A stretch of 64,000 nt of DNA from Nymphaea colorata (Eukaryota > Streptophyta > Magnoliopsida > Nymphaeales > Nymphaeaceae): assembly GCF_008831285.2 (NCBI RefSeq), contig NC_045144.1, forward strand, positions 24,817,716 to 24,881,715, in the 5' to 3' direction. Below, piece after piece: positions 37,313-51,540 of this stretch. The notes under the pieces were generated by a model. The model had not been told where the DNA came from. It saw nothing but the letters and a program-made list of their open reading frames with translations, and searched no databases. Position 1 is the stretch's first letter, and every line of letters starts with the position of its first letter. The position numbers were made by a program, and so were the translations under genes.

Positions 37313-38560
37313 GCTTTGGATACGGTTTTGTAGATTTCTCAGTATATGAGATGGCTGCACATCGTCCAGCATTCAAAGCTTTTGTAAGACCCACTCTCTT
37401 TGATCCATTCCACATACTTTGTATGAATGAACATATTTATTTGAAAATCAATGGAATCTATTTATTTATTTAGAATTTTATGACCTTGTACTTTTTGATA
37501 TGCACCTTGTACTGAACAACTTCAAGGCCTACCTCCTGCAACACATGGCTAAGATGATTATTCATAGTCTTATTACTATGTACCACTACTATGGATGTAA
37601 GAATTCCTCTTTGCAATGTCTGTGCCCTAATTGCTGCTCATGGAGCGTCGAAGATCTGTTGGGCTTATAGCTTTTATACTGCACATTGCCTTCTTGCTGT
37701 TTTTAGTAACCTTACTTGGCCTACGTAATCCTTTCTCCCGATTTTATCTTGGTATATCTTCTATTGGGTTAATGCTGATTTTATTTCTAGAATGTTGTTA
37801 CAGGGGGCCAATGCACTCAACAAGTAGAATGTACTGGTGAATTATAAATATTATTCTTAAGACTGATGGCACACCTATAGCTATTGGAAACAAGGTACAT
37901 GTCACAGGTGTAATCTACTTAGTACAGTTGTTGAAACACATAGTTGCTGTTTGAGACATGGTGCACTTACAAAGTGCTGCCTCTCTTTAATGTAACAATA
38001 TATATTCTCATGATTTGTTTTGTAAACTACTTTGCTTCTAATACTTTAAGACTGTAACAGTTTGAATTTCCAAATTTCCTGATTTTCTTATAGTTTCATT
38101 AGTATCAAGTCACTTTTAGTAGGAACTTGCATTTTGTCCCTTGATGGCATGAAGCTGGTATCGACTTAGTTGATCAAGAGATAATTTCTTTTCTAGAGAA
38201 CATCTGAGTCATCTCATCAGATTTGAACTAGTTATGGTCCTATCAGGCACTGCAGATGTGGTGGACATCAGGAAGGAGCGGAGGGTTAATCAAGATCTAG
38301 ACTTGGTGGGCATGATAGATTCACAGAAGCTTGTCCTTTCTAAGGTGCATACTAGATTAGTTTCTTCCTCTGATAGAAGCTTGTCCTGTCTATTGAGGCT
38401 GCTTAGCTTCTTTATGCCAAAAACTGATGTATTCTTTGATCTTGTAGAAAGAAGTTAATGTGGAAATCAAGAAGCTTACTGCCCGCGCAACATTGTTGAA
38501 GGAAACCCTTGCTTGGATTACATCAAATACATCATTTTTCCATGGTTGGGAAGTTTGAAG
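37313..38560 (+). pseudogene. Possible fragments of a split host gene, right-arm copy
   Basis: The mirror of the exon-like pieces at 20146-21393. The clearest, 37313-37383, reads FGYGFVDFSVYEMAAHRPAF between a T-rich AG acceptor and GTAAGA. Compared with the other arm two residues differ (V/A and V/I), both conservative. Further candidate exons end at AAG/GTACAT near 37897 and at AAG/GTGCAT near 38343, and one starts near 38451 after TTGTAG. I do not recognise the protein and cannot show the pieces belong to one gene. Confidence 0.3.
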
Positions 38561-38705
38561 TAGAACAGGAGGAAAGAATGGTGGAAACAAGTAAATTTTA
38601 ACGATTCCTTCTTTTATAAATACAATTCTTAATTCAGACTTGGTAGGGATGTCTAATCTGAATCTGTCATTTTTATCCATGTAAATTTTCAGATTTATAT
38701 TGATA

Positions 38706-38801
38706 GACTGAGATTTAATCAAAGAAGAAGATGATAGAGAGAAAAGAGGCTGCACCAGTTTTACATGGTTCGGCTTTCCAGCCTACGTCCATGAGCAAGA
38801 G
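38706..38801 (-). mobile_element. Probable copia LTR (R/U5) fragment, right arm
   Basis: Reverse complement of the GGACGTAGGC...CCGAACCATGTAAAAC segment described at 19905-20000. It is fused to the RT remnant in the same way, so this rearrangement predates the separation of the two arms. Confidence 0.5.
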
Positions 38802-40560
38802 AAACCAATGTTTTTGAGATATCTAATGCATACTTTCTTTGACATAGCAAGACACCTTTATGAGATTGAGCAACTTCAATGCCAAGAAAGTATTTGAGTT
38901 TTCCCAAATCCTTTATGTTGAATGTTTTTTTCAAATGTATCGTTTCCAGCCACGACTATGTCGTCCACGTAAATTAGAACAACAGTGATGTTCTCTCCAA
39001 GTTTTTTTAACAAATAAACTATTGTCTGTGTGACATTTGTGGTACCCTGTTTTTTCCAATGCCTGACCCAACTTTATGTATCAAGGTCTAGGAGATTGTT
39101 TCAAGCCATATATGGCTTTATTTAATTTGCAGACTCTTCCTTTCCTTTCATCTGGATGACCGGGAGGTAAAGACACAAATTTCTTCATTGAGTTTTCCTT
39201 GTAAAAAGGTGTTTTTGACATCTACATGATGAAGACATCAATTCAAGTTGCAAGCAGTAGAGTGAAACATTCTCAATGTATTCATCTTTGCGATAGGTGC
39301 AAATGTTTCTTCATAATCCAACCATTTTGTCCGTGTGAACCCCTTAGCAACTAGACGAGCCTTGTATCTGTCCAAGGTGCGATCGCTTTTGTATTTTACT
39401 CTATAATGTCATTTGCACCCCACTATGCTTGTGCTCTTTGGAGGAATGACAACTTCCCAAGTTTTGTTTCGCCTTAGAGTTTCTAGCTCTTTGTTCATAG
39501 CCTTCCTCCAATTAAGATCACCTTAAGCCTAATGAAAGGACTTGGGCTCCTGAATGCTATCAAGATTTCTAGTAAACTTGGCAGGGTAGTCAGAAATTTG
39601 ATTGTACGACACATACTTGCTGATTGGGTAGGTTTCATAATCAACTGGGCGTGAAGGAGCTCGCCTAATCCTTTTTGATCTTCTGATAAGTGTTGGCTTG
39701 TTCTCTACATCTTCAGTAGTTGTTGCAAGTTCATGATCATTTGTGGGGCACTCATTCTCAGCATGAGTCTCATTATTAGCTTCATGTGCATCAGCCACAG
39801 ACTTATTTTTAATGCATATTGAGTTTCAATCATTTTATAAAAGGTTTAAAAGTGAGAGAGCACTTCAGACTTATTTTTCATAAAATAGACCAATGTAGAC
39901 TTAGAAAAATCATCAATAAACAGCACATAGTAACAAAATCTATCTATAGAATCAATAGGCGTAGGGCCCCAAACATAAGAGTGTATCAAATCAAATGGTG
40001 TTTGGCTAATGGAATCAAATAAAGTAAATTTAGGTCTAGTCATTCTAGCAAATTTGCATATTCCACTCTCTACAATTGAAGCACAAATTAGGAAATAAGT
40101 AATCTAAAACTCTATAAGATGGATGACCCATTCTTTGATGCCAGATATTTCCATCGTTGACATGATTTACATTCAGTGCATGATTCATGGTTCTTATTTG
40201 ATAGAGTTCATTGACAAGTTGTCCTTCACCAATCATCTTCTAAGTCATCTGATCCTGAAAAGTGACATTAATAGCAGAAAATACTACATTGCAATTTAAC
40301 TCCGTAGTCATTTTTGCAACCGATAGAAGATTGGTAGTAAGCTTAGGCATAACAAGCACCTTGCTAGTGTAACTTGTATTAAAAAAATCTATGTTACCTA
40401 ATCCTTTCACAGTTATAAGAGCGTCGTTGGCAATGGCAAGAGGACCAATATCTCTAGAATGAACATATGAACTTAAGAAAGAAGATTTATTGGCCATGTG
40501 ATTTGTGGCCCCTGAGTCAACTACCCATTGCAAATCCTTACCCTCAATGTTATTAACCAT
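38802..40560 (-). mobile_element. Degenerate Ty1/copia retrotransposon, right-arm copy (less damaged)
   Basis: The same truncated copia element as at 18160-19910, on the minus strand. Protease to GAG-pre-integrase start is open for 106 codons (40240-40560), including DSGATNHM. The zinc region is at 40045-40236, integrase start at 39846-40043, and the RT linker is open for 89 codons at 39529-39798. It keeps the base missing from the left copy near 18371, the linker Ser codon that is a stop on the left, and 14 bp of RT (around 39464-39477). It shares the stop after the protease domain, the zinc-region frameshift, the HSYVWGP change and the large integrase deletion. It is non-functional. Confidence 0.9.
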
Positions 40561-43500
40561 AAATCATTCAATACGGATGTGACAACAAGTTAAGCACATT
40601 TAATTGATTATGCATGATCAAATGAATCACTTAAATCTTACTCGCATTGATACGAACTTGTGATTTCAATCCTCTAAATCGTTCACTATAACTGTGACAA
40701 GTTCAACTCCTTGTAGTGACCACAAGGGATAAAAGTAATGCATTGTTCCCATTTGTCTCCATGCGAACTTGCGCTTTCGATCATTGAAATCCTTAATTAT
40801 AGATGTAATAACAAGCAAAACACATTAAGTTAACTACAGGGCAAAAGATGAATCACTCGAATCTCATTCGTTTTCTTACAAAATTGTGATTTCAATACAC
40901 TAATTCATTCAATATGAAAATAACAACAGGTTAGGAATATTCAATTAAGCATGTGTAATCAAATGAATAACTTAAATACCACTCGTATTGTTACGAACTT
41001 GTTATTTCAATCCCTTAGATCGTTCACTATATATGTAACTATAAAGTAATGTATAAATCTCATTTATATCCATATAAACTTCTGATTTTAATCATTTAAA
41101 TCATTCATTATAAAAGTAATAACAAGCGAAATACATTATATAAACTATAACATAATTAATGAATTACTTGAATCTAATTTATTTTCATACAAGCTTATGA
41201 TTTCCATCCCCTAAATCATTCAATATAGATGTAACAACAAGTTAGGCAGATTTAATTATAAATGCACCATCAAATGAATCTCTTAAATCATTAACATTGT
41301 TACGAACTTGTGAATTCAATTGTTTAGATCGTTACTATAGATGTAACAACAAACTCAACTCACTAGACAAACTACAAGGGATCAAAGTAATGCATAGATC
41401 CCATTTTCATCCATATAAACTTGTGATTTCAATCGTTTAAATCATTGATTATAGACGTAATAACAAATGAAACACTTTAGATTAACTATAAGAGATCAAA
41501 TGAATAAATTGAATCTCATTTATTTTCATACGAACTTGTGATTTCAATTCCCAAATCATTCAATAAGGATGTAACAACAAGTTAAGCATGTTTAATTGAT
41601 TATGCATGATCAAATGAATCACTTAAATCTTGCTCGCATCGACACGAACTTGTGATTTCAATCCTTTAAATGGTTCACTATAAATGTGACAAGTTCAACT
41701 CCTTGTAGTGACCACAAGCAATAAAAGTAATGCATCGTTCCCATTTGTCTCCATGCGAACTTGCGCTTTCGATCATTGAAATCCTTAATTATAGATGTAA
41801 TAACAAGCAAAACACATTAAGTTAACTACAGGGCAAAAGATGAATCACTCGAATCTCATTCGTTTTCTTACAAAATTGTGATTTCAATACACTAATTCAT
41901 TCAATATGAATATAACAACAGGTTATGAATATTCAATTAAGCATGTGTAATCAAATGAATAACTTAAATACCACTCGTATTGTTACGAACTTGTTATTTC
42001 AATCCCTTAGATCGTTCACTATAGATGTAACTATAAAGTAATGTATAAATCTCATTTATATCCATATAAACTTCTGATTTTAATCATTTAAATCATTCAT
42101 TATAAAAGTAATAACAAACGAAATACATTATATAAACTATAACATAATTAATGAATTACTTGAATCTAATTTATTTTCATACAAGCTTATGATTTCCATC
42201 CCCTAAATCATTCAATATAGATGTAACAACAAGTTAGGCAGATTTAATTATAAATGCACCATCAAATGAATCTCTTAAATGATTAACATTGTTACCAACT
42301 TGTGAATTCAATTGTTTAGATCGTTACTTTAGATGTAACAACAAACTCAACTCATTAGACAAACTACAAGGGATCAAAGTAATGCATAGATCCCATTTTT
42401 ATCCTCATAAACTTGTGATTTTAGTCATTTGAATCATTCATTATGGACGTAATAACAAATGAAGCACATTAGATTAACTAAAAGAGATCAAATGAATAAA
42501 TTGAATCTCATTTATTTTCATACGAACTTGTGATTTCAATTCCCAAATCATTCAATAGGGATGTGACAACAAGTTAAGCATATTTAGTTGATTATGCGTG
42601 ATAAAATGAATCACTTAAATCTTGCTTGCATTGATACGAACTTCTGATTTCAATCCTTGAAATCGTGCACGATAAATGTGACAAGTTCAACTCTTTGTAG
42701 TGACCACAAGCGATAAAAGTAATGCATCGTTCCCATTTGTCTCTATACAAATTTGTGCTTTCGATCATTGAAATCCTTCTTTATAGATGTAATAACAAGC
42801 AAAACACATTAGGTTAACTACAGGGCAAAAGATGAATCACACGAATCTCATTCATTTTCTTACAAAATTGTGATTTCGATACACAAATTCATTCAATATG
42901 GATGTAACAACAAGTTAGGCACATTCAATTAAGCAAGCGTAATCGAATGAATAACTTAAATACCACTCTTATTGTTACGAACTTGTTATTTCAATCCCTT
43001 AGATCGTTCACTATAGATGTAACTATAAAGTAATGTATAAATCTCATTTATATCCATATAAACTTCTGATTTTAATCATTTAAATCATTCATTATAAAAG
43101 TAATAACAAGTGAAATACATTATATAAACTATAACAAAATAAATGAATTACTTGAATCTAATTTATTTTCATACAAGCTTATTGTTTCCATCAACTAAAT
43201 CATTCAATACGGATGTAACAACAAGTTAGGCAGATTTAATTATAAATGCATCATCAAATGAATCTATTAAATCATTAACATTGTTACGAACTTGTGAATT
43301 CAATTGTTTAGATCGTCACTATAGATGTAACAAAAAAAACCAAGTCATTAGACAAACTACAAGGGATCAAAGTAATGCATAGATCCCATTTTTATCCATA
43401 TAAACTTGTGATTTTAATCGTTTAAATCATTCATTATAGACGTAATAACAAATGAAACACATTAAATTAACTAAAAGAGATCAAATGCATAAATTGAATC

Positions 43501-45999
43501 TCATTTATTTTCATACGAATTCTGATCCTTCATATGAATAAATTAACTCCTTGTAGTGACAACAAGCGATAAAAGTAATGCATTGTTCCCATTTGTCTCC
43601 ATATGAACTTGTGCTTTCGATCATTGAAATCCTTCATTATAGATGTAATAACAAGCAAAACACATTAAGTTAACTACAGGGCAAAAGATGAATCACTCGA
43701 ATCTCATTCGTTTTCTTAAAAAATTGTGATTTCAATACACTAATTCATTCAATATGGATGTAACAACAAGTTAGGCACATTAAATTAAGCATGCGTAATC
43801 AAATGAATAACTTAAATACCACTCCTATTGTTACAAACTTGTTATTTCAATCCCTTAAATCGTTCAATATAGATGTAACTATAAAGTAATGTATAAATCT
43901 CATTTATATCCATAAAGACATCTGATTTTAATCATTTAAATCATTCATTATAAAAGTAATAACAAGTGAAATACATTATATAAACTATAACATAATAAAT
44001 GAATTACTTGAATCTAATTTATTTTCATACAAGCTTATGATTTCCATCCACTAAATCATTCAGTATGGATGTAACAACAAGTTTGGCACATTTAATTATA
44101 AATGCATCATCAAATGAATCTCTTAAATCATTAACATTGTTACGAACTTGTGAATTCAATTATTTAGATCGTTACAATAGATGTAACAACAAACTCAACT
44201 CATTAGACAAACTACAAGGGATCAAAGTAATACATAGATCCCATTTTTATCCATATAAACTTGTGATTTTAAACGTTTAAATCATTCATTATGGACATAT
44301 TAACAAATGAAACACATTAGATTAACTATAAGAGATCAAATGAATAAATTGAATCTCATTTACTTTCATACAAACTTGTGATTACAATTCCCAAATCACT
44401 CAAAATGGATGTGACAACAAGTTAAGCACGTTTAATTGATTATGCATGATCAAATGAATCACTTAAATCTTGCTCGCATTGATACGAACTTGTGATTTCA
44501 ATACTTTAAATCGTTCACTATAAATGTTACAAGTTCAACTCCATGTAATGACCACAAGGGATAAAAAGTAATGCTTTGTCCATTTGTCGCCATACGAACT
44601 TGTGCTTTCGATCTTTGAAATCCTTCATTATAGATGTAATAACAAGCAAAACACATTAGGTTAACTACAGGGCAAAAGATGAATCACTCAAATCTCATTC
44701 ATTTTCTTACAAAATTATGATTTTAATACACTAATTCATTCAATATGGATGTACAACAAGTTAGGCACATTTAATTAAGCATGCGTAGTCAAATGAATAA
44801 CTTGAATACCACTCGTATTGTTACAAACTTGTTATTTCAATCCCTTAAATCGTTCAATATGGATGTAACTATAAAGTAATGTATAAATCTTATTTATATC
44901 CATATAAACTTCTGATTTTAATCTTTTAAATCATTCATTATTAAATTAATAACAAGTGAAATACATTATATAAACTATAACATAATAAATGAATTACTTG
45001 AATCTAATTTATTTTCATACAACCTTATGATTTCCATCCACTAAATCATTGAATATGGATGTCACAACAAGTTAGGCACATTTAATTGTAAATGCGTCAT
45101 CAAATGAATCTCTTAAATTATTAACATTGTTAAGAACTTGTGAATTCAATTGTTTAGATCGTTACTATAGATGTAACAACAAACTCAATTCATTAGTCAA
45201 ACTACAAGGGATCAAAGTAATGCATAGATCTCATTTTTATCCATATAAACTTGTGATTTTAATCATTTTAATAATTTATTATAGACGTAATAACAAATGA
45301 AACACATTAGATTAACTATAAAATATCAAATCAATAAATTGAATCTCATTTATTTTCATACGAACTTATGATTTCAATTCCCAAATCATTCAATATGGAT
45401 GTGACAACGAGTTAAGCACATTTAATTGATTATGCATGATCAAATGAATCACTTAAATCTTGCTCGCATTGATACGAACTTGTGATTTCAATCCTTTAAA
45501 TCGTTCGCTATAAATGTGACAAGTTCAACTCCTTGTAGTGACCACAAGGGATAAAAGTAATGCATTGTTCTCATTTGTCTTCATACGAACTTGTGATTTC
45601 GATCATTGAAATCCGTTATTATAGATGTAATAACTAACAAAACACATTAAGTTAACTACAGGGCAAAAGGTGAATCACTCGAATCTCATTTATTTTCTTA
45701 CAAAATTGTGATTTTAATACACTAATTCATTCAATATGGATGTACAACAAGTTAGGCACATTTAATTAAGCATGCGTAGTCAAATGAATAACTTGAATAC
45801 CACTCGTATTGTAACGAACTTGTTATTTCAATCCCTTAGATCGTTCACTATAGATGTAACTATAAAGTAATGTATAAATCTCATTTATATCCATATAAAC
45901 TTCTGATTTTAATCATTTAAACCATTCATTGTTAAAGTAATAACAAGTGAAATACATTATATAAACTATAACATAATAAATGAATTAGTTGAATCTAAT

Positions 46000-46225
46000 T
46001 TATTTTCATACAACCTTATGATTTCCATCCACTAAATCATTCAATATGGATGTAACTATAAAGTAATGTATAAATCTCATTTATATCCATATAAACTTCT
46101 GATTTTAATCTTTTAAATCATTCATTATTAAATTAGTAACAAGTGAAATACATTATATAAACTATAAAATAGTAAATGAATTACTTGAATCTAATTTATT
46201 TTCATACAACCTTATGATTTCCATC
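46000..46225 (-). repeat. Extra B-A subunit pair in the right array
   Basis: Near 46050 a subunit boundary reads CAATATGGATGTAACTATAAAG, joining B to A and then B again. The spacing between the CGCATTGA landmarks is about 1185 here instead of about 985, so two extra subunits are present. Confidence 0.7.
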
Positions 46226-49200
46226 CACTAAATCATTCAATATGGATGTCAGAACAAGTTAGGCACATTTAATTGTAAATGCGTCATCAAATGAATCTCT
46301 TAAATGATTAACATTGTTACGAACTTGTGAATTCAATTGTTTAGATCGTTACTATAGATGTAACAACAAACACAACTCATTAGACAAACTACAAGGGATC
46401 ATAGTAATGCATAGATCCCATTTTTATCCATATAAACTTGTGATTTTAAACGTTTAAATCATTCATTATGGACGTAATAAAAAATGAAACACATTAGATT
46501 AAATATAAGAGATCAAATGAATAAATTGAATGTCATTTACTTTCATACGAACTTGTGATTCCAATTCCCAAATCATTCAATATGGATGTGACAACAAGTT
46601 AAGCACGTTTAATTGATTATGCATGATCAAATGAATCGCTTAAATCTTCCTCGCATTGAGACGAACTTGTGATTTCAATCCTTTAAATCGTTCGCTATAA
46701 ATGTGACAAGTTCAACTCCTTGTAGTGACCACAAGGGATAAAAGTAATGCATTGTTCTCATTTGTCTTCATACGAACTTGTGATTTCGATCATTGAAATC
46801 CGTCATTATAGATGTAATAACTAACAAAACACATTAAGTTAACTACAGGGCAAAAGGTGAATCACTCGAATCTCATTTATTTTCTTACAAAATTGTGATT
46901 TCAATATACTAATTCATTCAATATTGATGTAACAACAAGTTAGGCACATTAAATTAAGCGTGTGTAATCAAATGAATAACTTAAATACCACTCGTATTGT
47001 TACGAACTTGTTATTTCAATCCCTTAGATCGTTCAATATAGATGTAACTATAAAGTAATGTATAAATCTCAATTATATCCATATAAACTTCTGATTTTAA
47101 TCATTTAAATCATTCATTATAAAAGTAATAACAAGTGAAATACATTATATAAACTATAACATAATAAATGAATTACTTGAATCTAATTTATTTTGATACA
47201 AGCTTATGATTTCGATCCACTAAATCATTCAGTATGGATGTAACAACAAGTTAGGCACATTTAATTATAACTGCATCATCAAATGAATCTCTTAAATCAT
47301 TAACATTGTTATGAACTTGTGAATTCAATTGATTAGATCGTTACTATAGATGTAACAACAAACTCAACTCACTAGACAAACTACAAGGGATCAAAGTAAT
47401 ACATAGATCCCATTTTTATCCATATAAACTTGTGATTTTAAACGTTTAAATCTTTCATTATGGACTTAATAACAAATGAAACACATTAGATTAACTATAA
47501 GAGATCAAATGAATAAATTGAATCTCATTTACTTTCAACTTGTGATTCCAATTCCCAAATCATTCAATATGGATGTGACAACAAGTTAACCACGTTTAAT
47601 TGATTATGCATGATCAAATGAATCACTTAAATCTTCCTCGCATTGATACGAACTTGTGATTTCAATACTTTAAATCGTTCACTATAAATGTTACAAGTTC
47701 AACTCCTTGTAGTGAACAGAAGGGATAAAAGTAATGCATTGTTCCCATTTGTCTCCATACGAACTTGTGATTTCGATCATTGAAATCCGTCATTATACAT
47801 GTAATAACTAACAAAACACATTAGGTTAACTACAGGGCAAAAGGTGAATCGCTCGACCCTCATTCATTTTCTTACAAAATTGTGATTTCAATACACTAAT
47901 TCATTCAATATGGATGTAACAACAAGTTAAGCACATTAAATTTAGCATGCGTAATCAAATTAATAACTTAAATACCACTCGTATTGTTACGAACTTGGTA
48001 TTTCAATCCCTTAGATCGTTCAATATAGATGTAACTATAAAGTAATGTATAAATCTCATTTATATCCATACAAACTTCTGATTTTAATAATTTAAATCAT
48101 TCATTATAAAAGTAATAACAAGTGAAATACATTATATAAACTATAACATAATAAATGAATTACTTGAATCTAATTTATTTTGATACAAGCTTATGATTTC
48201 GATCCACTAAATCATTCAGTATGGATGTAACAACAAGTTATGCACATTTAATTACAAATGCATCATCAAATGAATCTCTTAAATCATTAACATTGTTATG
48301 AACTTGTCAATTCAGTTGATTAGATCGTTACTATAGATGTGACAACAAACTCAACTCACTAGACAAACTAAAGGGGATCAAAGTAATACATAGATCCCAT
48401 TTTTATCCATATAAACTTGTGATTTTAAACGTTTAAATCATTCATTATGGACGTAATAACAAATGAAATACATTAGATTAACTATAAGAGAACAAATGAA
48501 TAAACTGAATCTCATTTACTTTCAACTTGTGATTCCAATTCCCAAATCATTCAATATGGATGTGGCAACAAGTTGAGCACGTTTAATTGATTATGCATGA
48601 TCAAATGAATCACTTAAATCTTGCACTCATTGATACGAACTTGTAATTTCAATCCTTCAAATCGTTCACTATAAATGTGACAAGTGAAACTCCTTGTAGT
48701 GACCACAAGGGATAAAAGTAATGCATTGTTCCCATTTGTCTTCATACGAACTTGGGATTTCGATCACTGAAATCCGTCATTATAGATGTAATAACTAACA
48801 AAACACATTAAGTTAACTACAGGGCACAAGGTGAATCACTCAAATCTCATTTATTTTCTTACAAAATTGTGATTTCAATATACTAATTCATTCAATATGG
48901 ATGTAACAACAAGTTAGGCACATTAAATTAAGCGTGCGTAATCAAATGAATAACTTAAATACCACTCGTATTGTTACGAACTTGTTATTTCAATCCCTTA
49001 GATCATTCAATATAGATGTAACTATAAAGTAATGTATAAATCTCAATTACATCCATATAAACTTCTGATTTTAATAATTTAAATCATTGATTATAAAAGT
49101 AATAACAAGTGAAATACATTATATAAACTATAACATAATAAATGAATTACTTGAATCTAATTTATTTTCATACAAGCTTATGATTTCCATCTACTAAATC

Positions 49201-49599
49201 ATTCAGTATGGATGTAACAACAAGTTAGGCACATTTAATTATAACTGCATCATCAAATGAATCTCTTAAATCATTAACATTGTTATGAACTTGTGAATTC
49301 AATTGATTAGATCGTTACTATAGATGTGACAACAAACTCAACTCACTAGACAAACTAAAGGGGATCAAAGTAATACATATATCCAATTTTTATCCATATA
49401 AACTTGTGATTTTAAACGTTTAGATCATTCATTATGGACGTAATAACAAATGAAACACATTAGATTAACTATAAGAGAACAAATGAATAAACTGAATCTC
49501 ATTTACTTTCAACTTGTGATTCGAATTCCCAAATCATTCAATATGGATGTGGCAACAAGTTGAGCACGTTTAATTGATTATGCATGATCAAATGAATCA

Positions 49600-51520
49600 C
49601 TTAAATCTTGCTTGCATTGATACGAACTTGTGATTTCAATACATTAAATCGTTCACTATAAATGTTACAAGTTCAACTCCTTGTAGTGAACACAAGGGAT
49701 AAAAGTAATGCATTGTCCATTTGTCTCCATACGAACTTGTGCTTTCGATCATTGAAATCCTTCATTACAGAGGTAATAACAAGCAAAACACATTAGGTTA
49801 ACTACAGGACAAAAGATGAATCACTCAAATCTCATTCAGTTTCTTACAAAATTGTGATTTCAATACACTAATTTATTCAATATGGATGTAACAACAAGTT
49901 AGGCACATTAAATTAAGCGTGCGTAATCAAAAGAATAACTTAAATACCACTCGTATTGTCACGAACTTGTTATTTCAAACCCTTAGATCGTTCAATATAG
50001 ATGTAACTATAAAGTAATGTATAAATCTCAATTATATCCATATAAACTTCTGATTTTAATCATTTAAATCATTGATTATAAAAGTAATAACAAGTGAAAT
50101 ACATTATATAAACTATAACATAATAAACGAATTACTTGAATCTAATTTATTTTCATACAAGCTTATGATTTCCATCCACTAAATCATTCAGTATGGATGT
50201 AACAACAAGTTAGGCACATTTAATTATAACTGCATCACCAAATGAATCTCTTAAATCATTAACATTGTTATGAACTTGTGAATTCAGTTGATTAGATCGT
50301 TACTATAGATGTAACAACAAACTCATCTCACTAGACAAACTAAAGGGGATCAAAGTAATACATAGATCCCATTTTTATTTATATAAACTTGTGATTTTAA
50401 ATGTTTAAATCATTCATTATGGACGTAATAACAAATGAAACACATTAGATTAACTATAAGAGAACAAATGAATAAACTGAATCTCATTTACTTTCAACTT
50501 GTGATTCCAATTCTCAAATCATTCAATATGGATGTGGCAACAAGTTGAGCACGTTTAATTGATTATGCATGATCAAATGAATCACTTAAATCTTGCTTGC
50601 ATTGATACGAACTTGTGATTTCAATACATTAAATCGTTCACTATAAATGTTACAAGTTCAACTCCTTGTAGTGAACACAAGGGATAAAAGTAATGCATTG
50701 TCCATTTGTCTCCATACGAACTTGTGCTTTCGATCATTGAAATCCTTCACTACAGAGGTAATAACAAGCAAAACACATTAGGTTAACTACAGGACAAAAG
50801 ATGAATCACTCAAATCTCATTCAGTTTCTTACAAAATTGTGATTTCAATACACTAATTTATTCAATATGGATGTAACAACAAGTTAGGCACATTAAATTA
50901 AGCGTGCGTAATCAAAAGAATAACTTAAATACCACTCGTATTGTCACGAACTTGTTATTTCAAACCCTTAGATCGTTCAATATAGATGTAACTATAAAGT
51001 AATGTATAAATCTCAATTATATCCATATAAACTTCTGATTTTAATCATTTAAATCATTGATTATAAAAGTAATAACAAGTGAAATACATTATATAAACTA
51101 TAACATAATAAACGAATTACTTGAATCTAATTTATTTTCATACAAGCTTATGATTTCCATCCACTAAATCATTCAGTATGGATGTAACAACAAGTTAGGC
51201 ACATTTAATTATAACTGCATCACCAAATGAATCTCTTAAATCATTAACATTGTTATGAACTTGTGAATTCAGTTGATTAGATCGTTACTATAGATGTAAC
51301 AACAAACTCATCTCACTAGACAAACTAAAGGGGATCAAAGTAATACATAGATCCCATTTTTATTTATATAAACTTGTGATTTTAAACGTTTAAATCATTC
51401 ATTATGTACGTAATAACAAATGAAACACATTAGATTAACTATAAGAGATCAAATGAATAAATTGAATCTCATTTATTTTCAACTTGTGATTCCAATTCCC
51501 AAATCATTCAATATCGATGT
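49600..51520 (-). repeat. Near-identical tandem pair of 985-bp monomers
   Basis: Two adjacent monomers share private variants not seen in their neighbours: AACGAATTAC at 50126 and 51111 (985 bp apart), ACTCATCTCACTAG near 50320 and 51306, and TTTTATTTATATAAAC in both. This marks a recent single-monomer duplication. Confidence 0.85.
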
Positions 51521-51540
51521 AACAACAAAATTGTCTCCAT
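51510..51540 (-). repeat. Deletion junction inside a right-arm repeat
   Basis: CGATGTAACAACAAAATTGTCTCC joins subunit F directly to the end of subunit G, skipping roughly 150-200 bases found in neighbouring repeats. This explains the short landmark spacing (about 1810 for two repeats) between 50597 and 52408. Confidence 0.7.

Larger units (their letters stand above)
31944..40560 (-). repeat. Inverted copy of 18160-26723 (right arm, unique part)
   Basis: Reverse complement of 18160-26723 with high identity. Paired landmarks give constant coordinate sums: 18160 with 40560 (58720); 19951 with 38755, 20866 with 37840, 21291 with 37415 and 23723 with 34983 (all 58706); 26523 with 32141 (58664). 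The first shift of 14 is a 14-bp deletion in the left copia; the second, of 42, is mostly the TA microsatellite. Point differences occur throughout. The arm starts at the N gap, so its inner end is a contig end. Confidence 0.95.

Noticed and set aside
39819-40022. 67-codon plus-strand ORF in the right copia
   Set aside because: It is antisense to the integrase remnant at 39846-40043.
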